Source: Pedobacter schmidteae
Lineage (GTDB): Bacteria > Bacteroidota > Bacteroidia > Sphingobacteriales > Sphingobacteriaceae
NCBI RefSeq assembly: GCF_900564155.1
Contig: NZ_LS999839.1
Coordinates: forward strand, 4,771,097-4,835,096
DNA: 64,000 bases
Direction: 5' to 3'
A program made the position numbers and the translations under genes. Shown piece after piece: positions 18,744 through 25,244 of this stretch (its first letter is position 1; each line of letters opens with the position of its first letter). The notes beneath the pieces were generated by a model. The model saw only the letters and a list, made by a program, of their open reading frames with translations, was not told the DNA's origin and did not search any database.

Positions 18744-18842
18744 AAGTTTGGTTAGTTTATTAAATTCTTAACAGCATTTTTTACGATAAGTCCAAACGAC
18801 ATGGTCAGGAGTAGGTCGAAGCACTCCTGGCTTTTTTTTTTG
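18744..18842 (+). ncRNA. Predicted cis-antisense sRNA opposite susC leader, locus 2
   Basis: A TACATTTG -7 box at 18731-18738 on the plus strand overlaps the susC start codon. A 9-bp hairpin (18804-18812 with 18823-18831, one G-T wobble) is followed by a run of ten or more T, a very good intrinsic terminator in the plus direction, just past the end of fecR. No clear -33 element is visible. The hairpin closely resembles the one in locus 1 (shared AGCACTCCTGG half). The ends are estimates; no transcript evidence. Confidence 0.5.
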
Positions 18843-18863
18843 GACTTTTACTTATAAATAAAA

Positions 18864-20003
18864 TTAGTCCATAACGATTACGCTCCTTCCTTTGATTTTA
18901 AAATGTACAGTGTTGGTTGATTCGATCATACTCAACACTTTCGAAATGGGTTTGGATCGGGAAATAGTTCCAACAAAAGCCTTATTGCTCATATCTCCTT
19001 CATAAATAACCTGTACGTCATACCAGCGGGCAATTTTTTGCATGATTTGCTCAATCGGTTCGTTCACAAATACAAATTGACCGTTCTTCCAGGCAATAAC
19101 CGACTCGGTATCAACGTCAGTGCGCAGATCAATCCTGTGCCCCAACATCACAGATTGTTGTCCGGGTTTGAGTATGCGGTTTTGGGTCCAGACACGTTTT
19201 TGATCTCTTTGGTCTACGTTTACGCTGCCTTCTATCAGGGTTGTTTTTGTGCCTTGATCATCCGGGTAGGCACTCACGTTAAAATGCGTACCTAATACCT
19301 CTATTTCCTGTTCGGCAGATACGACAAGAAAAGGATGAGCTTTATCTTTAGCTACTTCAAAATACGCTTCACCTTTAAGCTCTACCCTTCGCTCCTTTTG
19401 CGATGCAAAGGAGGCTGGGTATTTCAGACTGGTTTCGGCATTTAAAGCAACCAATGAACCATCGGGCAAGCGGACCTGATAAGTCTCGCCCCTGGCGGTA
19501 CTGAGGGTATTATAAGTTGGATTGATCTGACCATTATCAGCTGCTGATCCAATTTCGTACACCACCTGCCCATCCGCAGTTTTTGAAATGCTCACTCCGC
19601 CCTGCTTTGCCAATTCTCCGGTTGTTGCATCCGATAACCTGATTTTTTTGCCATTGGCCAAGGTAAGCGTTGCCCCCTCGGTACCAGGCACAATTTCTGA
19701 TTGGTTTACCGCTGGGGTGGATCGGTTTGTTTGTTGTTGATATAAAAACAAGCTGGCCCCTATAACAATAATTATAGCTGCGGCGGCGGCTATCCCTGGC
19801 CATAATTTATAAGTACGCGATGGTAAAATAGTACCACGGATATTATCTTCAAACTTCTGAATAGCCGTATTCAGGTCTGCAGGGGTAAGTTCCGATATTT
19901 CTTCCTCATCCAGATGATGAAACCACTTTTGCAATAGCAGTTCTTCTTCGGGGCTACACAATCCTGCTTTATATTTTTCTATTAAATGTTCAGCTTCTTT
20001 CAT
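18864..20003 (-). CDS. FecR family anti-sigma factor, locus 2
   Basis: A 379-residue FecR protein. It has an N-terminal cytoplasmic anti-sigma region (KAGLCSPEEELLLQKWFHHL), one membrane helix (AAAAIIIVIGASLFLYQ), a FecR domain (LVALNAETSLKYP, ELKGEAYFEVAKD, EIEVLGTHFNVSAYP) and a C-terminal DUF4974 domain (KIARWYDVQVIYEGD). Length is normal. It follows the sigma gene by 98 bases, in which an ECF-promoter-like element lies, so fecR-susC-susD can be transcribed separately from sigma. Expected to sequester the sigma factor at 20102-20683 and to be read by the STN domain of the locus 2 SusC. Confidence 0.93.
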   Translation of the reverse strand: MKEAEHLIEKYKAGLCSPEEELLLQKWFHHLDEEEISELTPADLNTAIQKFEDNIRGTILPSRTYKLWPGIAAAAAIIIVIGASLFLYQQQTNRSTPAVNQSEIVPGTEGATLTLANGKKIRLSDATTGELAKQGGVSISKTADGQVVYEIGSAADNGQINPTYNTLSTARGETYQVRLPDGSLVALNAETSLKYPASFASQKERRVELKGEAYFEVAKDKAHPFLVVSAEQEIEVLGTHFNVSAYPDDQGTKTTLIEGSVNVDQRDQKRVWTQNRILKPGQQSVMLGHRIDLRTDVDTESVIAWKNGQFVFVNEPIEQIMQKIARWYDVQVIYEGDMSNKAFVGTISRSKPISKVLSMIESTNTVHFKIKGRSVIVMD

Positions 20004-20036
20004 CTTATTATAAAAACCATTATGCTTTTATAATAC

Positions 20037-20070
20037 TAAGACGGCAAAGACCAGGGGGTATGGGTACAAG
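20037..20070 (-). promoter_or_regulatory. ECF-promoter-like element before fecR, locus 2
   Basis: On the minus strand: CTTGTACCCATACCCCC, a short spacer, then TTTGCCGTCTTA, ending about 34 bases before the fecR start. The pattern TGTxxCC followed by a CGTC-type -10 is shared with the elements of loci 3-5. Inferred autoregulated ECF promoter. Confidence 0.5.
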
Positions 20071-20101
20071 GATTTAAAAAAAATAATATTTTTCTAATGA
20101 T

Positions 20102-20683
20102 TTATTTATACAGCAGCAACATAGCTATCCAAACAACCAATCCTAAACGCAAGCGCAGTACTTTTAAGGCCCTTTTTATTTGTGTGGATACCGTTTGTTC
20201 CGAAATATTTAATCTGGCACCAATCTCCTTATGCGTTAATTTTTCCTTTCTACTGAGTTGGAAAATTGTCCTCATTTTAGGTGGCAGGGCTTCTATCTCT
20301 CTTTCAATTAAGGTAGATAAGTCTTTCTCTCTTACCAAAAAATCGGTATCAACTCTGGATATATCTATAAAATTTTGTAGAGACGCGATATATTTTGCTT
20401 CCACTTTTTTGTGGGCAAACAAATCAAATGCTTTATTTCGAACAGCTGTAAACAGGTAGTTTCTTAAAGAAACTGTAAGCGAAAATTCCTGGCGTTTATT
20501 CCATAAGGTAATCAAAACCTCCTGAATGATATCCTGTGATTCTTCTTTATTGTGGAGTTTTTTATGGGCATAAATGTAAAGTAAACTGTGATACCGTTCG
20601 TAAATGGCTGTGAATGCGAGACTGTCACCACCCCTTAACAAGGCTGTTAGTTCCTGATCGGTATATGTACAATAAGCAGTCAT
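20102..20683 (-). CDS. ECF RNA polymerase sigma-70 factor, locus 2
   Basis: A 193-residue ECF sigma factor. Region 2 spans about residues 22-85 (DIIQEVLITLWNKRQEF) and region 4 about 125-180 (LPPKMRTIFQLSRKEKLTHKEIGARLNISEQTV). The C-terminal tail LGLVVWIAMLLLYK is hydrophobic, a feature of many Bacteroidota FecI-like factors. It is the first gene of locus 2 and should switch on the GH18 uptake operon when FecR releases it. Confidence 0.93.
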   Translation of the reverse strand: MTAYCTYTDQELTALLRGGDSLAFTAIYERYHSLLYIYAHKKLHNKEESQDIIQEVLITLWNKRQEFSLTVSLRNYLFTAVRNKAFDLFAHKKVEAKYIASLQNFIDISRVDTDFLVREKDLSTLIEREIEALPPKMRTIFQLSRKEKLTHKEIGARLNISEQTVSTQIKRALKVLRLRLGLVVWIAMLLLYK

Positions 20684-20728
20684 TTAATTTATTGGTCAAC
20701 TAAATGTACGCTTTTTTTACGAACAGCA

Positions 20729-20760
20729 ACAGCCAGCTTAGTTTTTACTAAACTGGCTGT
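20729..20760. other. Stem-loop between SDR gene and sigma gene
   Basis: A 14-bp stem with one wobble position (20729-20742 with 20747-20760) and a TTTT loop in the 129-base gap between two minus-strand genes. No clear T run follows on the minus strand; it may be a weak terminator for the SDR gene. Function uncertain. Confidence 0.5.
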
Positions 20761-20812
20761 ACAAAAATGCATGTGATCACAAGCGGACGTATACTTTTTT
20801 GTTAAAAATCAA

Positions 20813-21553
20813 TCAGGCATTAAATCCTCCATCAATTGTCAACGCTGCACCGGTAATATACTTACCTTCATTGCTGGCCAGAAAGGTTACCAATCCTGCA
20901 ACATCATCACCTGTACCATATTCCTTTAAGGCCATGCGGCTCCTTAAAAAGTCGGCCAGATCGGTATCCGATGGGTTCATATCAGTATTTATAGGGCCGG
21001 GTTGAACCAGGTTGACCGTAATGTCTTTGGCCCCCAGATCCCTTGCCAGACCTTTGGTGAAACCACTTAATGCCGACTTGCTCATGGCATATAAGGTAGA
21101 TTGTGGCGCTATCGCATTTTCGGCCATGTTGCTACCTATAGTAATGATCCTTCCACCTTGAGGAATGTGCTGAACTGCTGCCAAAGCCGCCGCATAAACG
21201 GCACGTACATTAACAGCCATAATTTGTTCATAATCTTCCAGGGTGTGGTCTTCAAATGCCTTGCCTATATAAATACCTGCGTTATTGACCAGGATATCAA
21301 TATGTCCAAACTGGCTGATGGTCTTGTTTACTGCATTGGTCACTTCAGCCGTACTGGCACTATCGGCTTTAATGGCTATGGCCTTTCCTCCGGCTGTATT
21401 AATTTCGGCAGCAATTTTTTCGGACTGCTCTGCAGATTTTGAATAGGTCAATACTACTGTTGCGCCTTCGGCAGCTAGTCTTTTAGTAATGTCAGCACCC
21501 ATTCCGCGACCGCCACCGGTAACCAGCGCTATTTTGTTTTCTAAACGTTTCAT
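20813..21553 (-). CDS. SDR family oxidoreductase (FabG-like)
   Basis: A 246-residue classical short-chain dehydrogenase/reductase. The cofactor motif TGGGRGMG is at residues 12-19, NNAG at 90-93, the catalytic Ser at 141 and Tyr/Lys in Y155-AMS-K159. The last residues DGGFNA are typical of the family. Substrate unknown; similarity to FabG-like quinone/aldehyde reductases only. It was probably once divergent from the HxlR regulator now at 24833, a common pairing in which HxlR controls the SDR gene. An IS1595-family element has separated them by about 3.2 kb. Confidence 0.9.
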   Translation of the reverse strand: MKRLENKIALVTGGGRGMGADITKRLAAEGATVVLTYSKSAEQSEKIAAEINTAGGKAIAIKADSASTAEVTNAVNKTISQFGHIDILVNNAGIYIGKAFEDHTLEDYEQIMAVNVRAVYAAALAAVQHIPQGGRIITIGSNMAENAIAPQSTLYAMSKSALSGFTKGLARDLGAKDITVNLVQPGPINTDMNPSDTDLADFLRSRMALKEYGTGDDVAGLVTFLASNEGKYITGAALTIDGGFNA

Positions 21554-21615
21554 ATACTTTTTTTATTGTTGATGATCAAAAGTAGCGCCTTAAAGGTATA
21601 TTTGTAAGTACACAT

Positions 21616-21623
21616 TAAATTGT
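21616..21623 (+). repeat. Target-site duplication, left copy
   Basis: TAAATTGT, identical to 24801-24808, directly abutting the left end of the element. Eight bases is the usual duplication length of the IS1595 family. Confidence 0.93.
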
Positions 21624-21653
21624 GGTATTTATAGACAAAGCTAACCAACGCTA
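21624..21653 (+). repeat. Left terminal inverted repeat of IS1595-family element
   Basis: Starts GGTATTTATAGACAAA; matches the reverse complement of 24771-24800 at 24 of 30 positions. Confidence 0.9.
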
Positions 21654-21686
21654 ATTTTCATTATATTTACAATACACCACAAAATA

Positions 21687-21956
21687 ATGCCACAAGAAAA
21701 ATTAATATATGTAGAATGGATTGATAGTCAGGGTTGCACTCCTAGTTGGGTAAGATTAGATGACTATAAGCCTGAATTACCCATACATAAGAGTATTGGA
21801 TGGGTAATATATGAAGATGATAACATTTTATCTATATGTGGAAATATTGCTGATGAAACTAGTACTACCCTATATCAAGGAAATGGCATTATGACTATTC
21901 CTAAAATAGCCATAATTGCCACTAAAGAGTTAAGTAATAATTTACTTTCCCTTTGA
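21687..21956 (+). CDS. Hypothetical protein, IS passenger
   Basis: An 89-residue soluble protein that I do not recognise. It begins MPQEKLIYVEWIDSQG and has an acidic, Trp-containing, beta-rich look (SIGWVIYEDDNILSICGNI). Short proteins of this style occur in phage and mobile-element contexts, but no function can be given. It lies 34 bases inside the left end of the element, on the transposase strand, and overlaps the end of the minus-strand Lys-rich ORF by 15 bases. Probably a passenger gene. Confidence 0.65.
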   Translation: MPQEKLIYVEWIDSQGCTPSWVRLDDYKPELPIHKSIGWVIYEDDNILSICGNIADETSTTLYQGNGIMTIPKIAIIATKELSNNLLSL

Positions 21957-22088
21957 TTTCTTTTTGTCAGGTGCTTGTGTTAATGCAGAAGCTGCAACAC
22001 TTTTTTGATCTTTAGTTGAAGATTTATCTTTCAACTGTTTGGAAGCTTTTTTAGCTACACTTTTACTGGTTTTTTCGTTATTCCCCAT
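21942..22088 (-). CDS. Small Lys/Ser-rich protein, divergent from transposase
   Basis: 48 residues when started at the ATG at 22088 (MGNNEKTSKSVAKKASK...). The frame is open further upstream to 22205, but that part overlaps the transposase start. Very basic and low-complexity, ending APDKKKSKGK. It could bind DNA or RNA non-specifically. It starts 45 bases from the transposase gene in the opposite direction, so the two share a short promoter region. A second Lys-rich small ORF overlaps the transposase stop. No family recognised. Confidence 0.55.
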   Translation of the reverse strand: MGNNEKTSKSVAKKASKQLKDKSSTKDQKSVAASALTQAPDKKKSKGK

Positions 22089-22133
22089 ATTTATTGGATT
22101 ATACACTAAATATAAAAACTTAATTTTATTCCG

Positions 22134-23135
22134 ATGCCACATAATATTGAGTTCAAATCTATTCTTGATTTGATGAAAGTATTCCCTACTGAAAAAGCTT
22201 GTCATGAATATTTAGCCTATCAAAGATGGGAAGGATTAATGACTTGCCCATACGATGACTGTAAAGGTGAAGATGCTTATATCTTTAAAAATGGTATTCA
22301 AAGGAAGTGCAAATGTTGTAAACGTATTTATACTGCTAAAACAGGCACATTTATGGAAGCAAGTAAACTGTCTACAATTAAATGGATTATGGCAATGTAT
22401 TTGGTGCTACATAAAAAAGGCATTTCATCTGTACAATTAGCTAAGGACATCGGTACGTGTCAAAAGACTGCATGGCATGTATTACACAGAATAAGAGCCG
22501 CTTTTGGAAATGAAAAGGAACAGATATTAGAGGGAGAAGTGGCATCTGATGAATGTTTTGTTGGGATGAAATCAAAAAATAAGCATGCTGATAAAAAGAT
22601 AAAGTATACTCAAGGGCGTAGTTTTAAGGATAAAACTCCTGTTATGGGCATGTTGCAATTGGAGGAATACGAATTGGTATCCAGGCCACATAAAAACAAT
22701 CCTGAGAAAACAGTAATAGAAAAGGTCATTACTAAACCATCAAGGGTTATTTGTAAAGTAGTAAAGGATACTAGTGCCAAATCATTAACACCAGTTTTGA
22801 AACAGCATGTTAAATTTGGCAGTCTCTTAATTACCGATGAATGGGGTGCTTATAATGGACTAAATTGGTTTTATAACAGAGAAGTGGTAGATCATAGTAA
22901 AGGATTTTACATAAGTAAAAATGGATATACTTCAAATGCTATTGAAGGCTTTTGGAGCCATTGCAAACGCAGTATTATGGGGATTTATGTAAAACCTACA
23001 AGGAAACACATGCAAAAATACTTTAATGAGTTTGCATTTCGTTATAACTATCGTAATTTAGATGTGCAACAGCAAATAAATAACATCATTGCTAATATGA
23101 ATGTTAGATTAAAGTATAAAGACCTAGTAGCATGA
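22134..23135 (+). CDS. IS1595-family (ISXO2-like) transposase
   Basis: 333 residues. An N-terminal zinc ribbon (CPYDDC near residue 39, CKCC near 62) is followed by a helix-turn-helix-like segment (VQLAKDIGTCQKTAWHVLHRIR). The ISXO2-like catalytic domain has D139 (ASDECFVG), D235 (LLITDEWGAY) and E271 (NAIEGFWSHCKR). Reading frame and catalytic residues are intact, so the element may still be mobile. It is divergent from the 48-residue Lys-rich ORF; its stop overlaps the ATG of the 47-residue Lys-rich ORF in ATGA. Confidence 0.95.
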   Translation: MPHNIEFKSILDLMKVFPTEKACHEYLAYQRWEGLMTCPYDDCKGEDAYIFKNGIQRKCKCCKRIYTAKTGTFMEASKLSTIKWIMAMYLVLHKKGISSVQLAKDIGTCQKTAWHVLHRIRAAFGNEKEQILEGEVASDECFVGMKSKNKHADKKIKYTQGRSFKDKTPVMGMLQLEEYELVSRPHKNNPEKTVIEKVITKPSRVICKVVKDTSAKSLTPVLKQHVKFGSLLITDEWGAYNGLNWFYNREVVDHSKGFYISKNGYTSNAIEGFWSHCKRSIMGIYVKPTRKHMQKYFNEFAFRYNYRNLDVQQQINNIIANMNVRLKYKDLVA

Positions 23136-23275
23136 AAACATTAAATAAACCTACACCAAAAAAGAAAACCGCTACTAAACGCAAAAAGTCTAAAAAGGTA
23201 AAGTCCGTCAGTAGCGGCAATAAAGAACTTGATAATGCTATTAGATTAGCATTAAAATCTAAACCTAAAGAATAG
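23132..23275 (+). CDS. Small Lys-rich basic protein translationally coupled to transposase
   Basis: 47 residues (MKTLNKPTPKKKTATKRKKS...). Its ATG overlaps the transposase TGA as ATGA, which indicates translational coupling. The first half is almost all Lys/Thr/Pro/Arg, like a nucleic-acid-binding tail; the end (NKELDNAIRLALKSK) could form one amphipathic helix. It may assist the transposase in DNA binding. No family recognised, but the tight coupling argues it is a real gene. Confidence 0.6.
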   Translation: MKTLNKPTPKKKTATKRKKSKKVKSVSSGNKELDNAIRLALKSKPKE

Positions 23276-23693
23276 TTTTATTATGTGATCTTATAGCAGT
23301 CATTACTGCGAAGGAAGCGCCTATCATCATTGGGATAGCAATATCAGTATATCCGAATTTTTCAGTATAAGTAATTGTATCATCAATGCATGGTGTTGCA
23401 GTAAGAAACAGAGTATGTATTACCATAGCAATGACAGCAAAAGATACAGCACTAGTAATCCCATAAACTATTCCTAACACAATAGAAGCCGTATCTTCTT
23501 CAGGTAAATAGCGTTTAACTAAATGATAGGTTATATAATAAGAAATAGCTATCATTGCCCAATGTATAAATGTTAATTGTATAGATTTAATACTGTTAAT
23601 TCGGATTATATGTTCCAATCCATAAATAATTGCAATCCATAAGATAGCCAAGGCACCGAAAGCCAATAGGTTTAAAATAAACCCTCTTTTCAT
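23265..23693 (-). CDS. Four-helix membrane protein, IS passenger
   Basis: 142 residues with about four membrane helices: LLAFGALAILWIAIIYGL, FIHWAMIAISYYITYHLV, VLGIVYGITSAVSFAVIAMVI, and IAIPMMIGASFAVMTAI. A CIDD loop lies between helices 3 and 4. No family recognised. It overlaps the 3' end of the coupled Lys-rich ORF by 11 bases on the opposite strand. Upstream is the structured segment at 23710-23890, which could be its leader RNA or a separate RNA. Confidence 0.6.
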   Translation of the reverse strand: MKRGFILNLLAFGALAILWIAIIYGLEHIIRINSIKSIQLTFIHWAMIAISYYITYHLVKRYLPEEDTASIVLGIVYGITSAVSFAVIAMVIHTLFLTATPCIDDTITYTEKFGYTDIAIPMMIGASFAVMTAIRSHNKTIL

Positions 23694-23709
23694 TTTGTCG
23701 TAATTTGAG

Positions 23710-23890
23710 TAAAAAATAAGGCGTGGACTGCAATTCCTTCAGCTACTCAGGGTTACGACGCCCTCCACGCATAAAGATACAGCCACGCCTATACAGGCGT
23801 ACTAGATCATTTAATTGCGTGGGCTTCCGAGGTCGTAATTCGAGCAGCAATAAACGTTAGTACAATTTCTTCCTAGTGCTATACTTTAGC
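23710..23890 (-). ncRNA. Predicted structured RNA inside the IS element
   Basis: A GC-richer island in an AT-rich element. On the minus strand a TACATTTG box (23897-23904) could start a transcript near 23890. It would pass a 6-bp hairpin (23876-23881 with 23887-23892, at the very 5' end), a perfect 6-bp stem with a 4-base loop (23785-23790 with 23795-23800), and a long-range pairing of 23753-23759 with 23832-23838. It would end at a 7-bp stem (23721-23727 with 23764-23770) followed by TTATTTTTTA, a terminator-like tail. No coding frame fits. It matches no RNA family I recognise, and the boundaries are estimates. Confidence 0.5.
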
Positions 23891-23952
23891 ACCATTCAAA
23901 TGTAATAATAATACACAAACCATAAGTAACACTTATAGAAAATTAAAAGTTT

Positions 23953-24222
23953 ATGAACACTACACATTTATTATTATCCATAGTGATAGTATTACAGATT
24001 TATGTTATCTGGTTACTAAAAAGAAAAAAGAAATTTAAGTCAATAGAAAGATTTAAATATCCACTATCTTACACTAGTGAAAGTCATTCCTTTGAGGTTG
24101 ATAATGCAAAAGACAAAACCATAATTGTACATGAAGAGTCTAAGAGTGGTAAAGTCCCGATTTTACAAGAGTTTCTATCCAAGAATCAACAACCTGAGAA
24201 TAAGAAGGAGGAGGAGGAATAA
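23953..24222 (+). CDS. Single-helix membrane protein with charged tail, IS passenger
   Basis: 89 residues. An N-terminal hydrophobic helix (LLLSIVIVLQIYVIWLL) is followed by RKKKKF, giving an inside-positive anchor with a cytoplasmic tail of about 65 residues. It ends with a run of Glu (KKEEEEE). No family recognised. It is on the transposase strand in the right half of the element, after the structured intergenic segment. Confidence 0.5.
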   Translation: MNTTHLLLSIVIVLQIYVIWLLKRKKKFKSIERFKYPLSYTSESHSFEVDNAKDKTIIVHEESKSGKVPILQEFLSKNQQPENKKEEEE

Positions 24223-24317
24223 TTTTATGAATACAATAAATAAACATGAAAAAACTGATCATCCATGTAAACCCAAATATATTAGTGAAGATATCTTAAT
24301 TTCAGAAAGAATGGTTA

Positions 24318-24716
24318 CTATAAATCGGTCAAAACTGCAAAGATTTTCTTTATATTGTCGGCGTTACTCATTTTATAGATATTTACGTTCAAAAAAAATT
24401 CGGGTGAAATACGCTCTTCTAATTTTGATTGAACATTTAAAGCGGAAGTGGAGACAATATCTCTTAAAGAATCGACACTAATATCTATACTTTCTAATAG
24501 ATGCTTATGCTTAACAAGCAAACCTATTACCTCATTCCCTTTGTCATCTGTATAATGAATTTTCCAATTCAAAATTAATATTTTGAATATCGGATCTTTA
24601 TAATAGACGTCAGCTTCATATGTTAATGATATTTTTTCTTTTAGACTTAAAATAGAAGGCTGATACACAATAGGGTCAACATCAAAGCGTAATACTTTTT
24701 GCTGAAATACTTTCAT
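24318..24716 (-). CDS. Hypothetical protein, IS passenger
   Basis: 132 residues from the ATG at 24716 (MKVFQQKVLRFDVDP...); the frame is open to 24761, but the later start leaves a normal leader. The protein is soluble with alternating beta strands (ISLTYEADVYYKD, ILILNWKIHYTDD) and a C-terminal helical end. It is vaguely like SecB-fold or immunity-like proteins, which I cannot support further. It overlaps an Arg-rich open frame on the other strand (24227-24481), which looks less protein-like. It is the last gene before the right end of the element. Confidence 0.55.
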   Translation of the reverse strand: MKVFQQKVLRFDVDPIVYQPSILSLKEKISLTYEADVYYKDPIFKILILNWKIHYTDDKGNEVIGLLVKHKHLLESIDISVDSLRDIVSTSALNVQSKLEERISPEFFLNVNIYKMSNADNIKKIFAVLTDL

Positions 24717-24770
24717 AATATTTAGTTTGTTGGTACACCCTAAATATAAAAAACAAATCAATTAACTAAA

Positions 24771-24800
24771 TAGGCAAGGTTACGTTTGTCTATAAATACC
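24771..24800 (-). repeat. Right terminal inverted repeat of IS1595-family element
   Basis: The reverse complement starts GGTATTTATAGACAAA and matches the left end at 24 of 30 positions. Confidence 0.9.
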
Positions 24801-24808
24801 TAAATTGT
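24801..24808 (+). repeat. Target-site duplication, right copy
   Basis: TAAATTGT directly after the right end, identical to 21616-21623. Confidence 0.93.
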
Positions 24809-24832
24809 TAGGTACTAACAAAATAGTAAGAA

Positions 24833-25231
24833 ATGAGAAAAGACACTTCTACAAACGCTTTGAACGAAAAGCAGATCAACGAAAGTTGTGGCATGGCCTA
24901 TTCTTTATCGGTTATTGGTGGCAGGTGGAAGCCTGCAATTCTGTGCAGGCTTTTGTATGGAAAAATGCGCTACAGCGATTTAAGAAACTCCATTACCAAT
25001 ATTTCTGAACGGATGCTGGTTGCACAATTGCGCGAACTGGAGACAGACCAGGTATTAAAAAGGATTGTTTACCCGGTGGTTCCCCCACGAGTGGAATATG
25101 AGCTAACAGAATTAGGCATGACCATGAAACCCATGTTAAGGGCTATGTCTGAATGGGGAAACATGCACAGAAACAAGGTTCAGGGGAGTGAAATATCCGC
25201 AAATACCTGTTTTGTTGAAGAAGAACTATGA
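24833..25231 (+). CDS. HxlR family transcriptional regulator
   Basis: 132 residues. The HxlR winged helix is clear: ESCGMAYSLSVIGGRWKP with the conserved redox-type Cys19, the recognition region MRYSDLRNSITNISERML, and the wing VPPRVEYELTELG. Members sense thiol-reactive quinones or aldehydes through this Cys and often repress a divergent oxidoreductase. The SDR gene at 20813 would be the natural target, but the IS1595-family element now separates them. Half of a GTAC dyad remains 12 bases upstream of this gene. Confidence 0.93.
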   Translation: MRKDTSTNALNEKQINESCGMAYSLSVIGGRWKPAILCRLLYGKMRYSDLRNSITNISERMLVAQLRELETDQVLKRIVYPVVPPRVEYELTELGMTMKPMLRAMSEWGNMHRNKVQGSEISANTCFVEEEL

Positions 25232-25244
25232 TCGAAATCCTTTT

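Larger units (their letters stand above)
21624..24800 (+). mobile_element. Complete IS1595-family element with passenger genes (3,177 bp)
   Basis: Both ends carry a 30-bp imperfect inverted repeat (21624-21653 and 24771-24800) with 24 of 30 matches, the outer 16 being identical (GGTATTTATAGACAAA). The element is flanked by a perfect 8-bp direct repeat. Inside lie an IS1595-family DDE transposase, two short Lys-rich ORFs beside it, an 89-residue protein, a four-helix membrane protein, a single-helix protein, a 132-residue protein, and a 180-base structured intergenic segment. Base composition is more AT-rich than the surroundings. IS1595 elements with passenger genes are known; this set is not one I recognise. 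Perfect duplication suggests recent insertion. Confidence 0.9.
21602..24821. promoter_or_regulatory. Probable HxlR operator split by the IS element
   Basis: The half sites TTGTAAGTAC (21602-21611) and GTACTAACAA (24812-24821) form an inverted repeat with 9 of 10 matches. Removing the element and one copy of the 8-bp duplication would put them 15 bases apart between the SDR gene and the HxlR gene. GTAC-containing dyads are plausible HxlR-family operators. The entry spans both halves, and the element lies between them. Confidence 0.45.

Noticed and set aside
23721-23838. The IS-internal inverted repeats as an integron attC site
   Set aside because: The paired segments lack the RYYYAAC and GTTRRRY core sites, and no integrase is present. 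A structured RNA fits better.
24227-24481. Arg/Tyr-rich plus-strand open frame in the right half of the IS element
   Set aside because: It is antisense to the more protein-like minus-strand gene 24318-24716, and the Arg-rich composition looks like a reverse-strand artefact. The purine-rich stretch before it is explained by the Glu codons of the previous gene.
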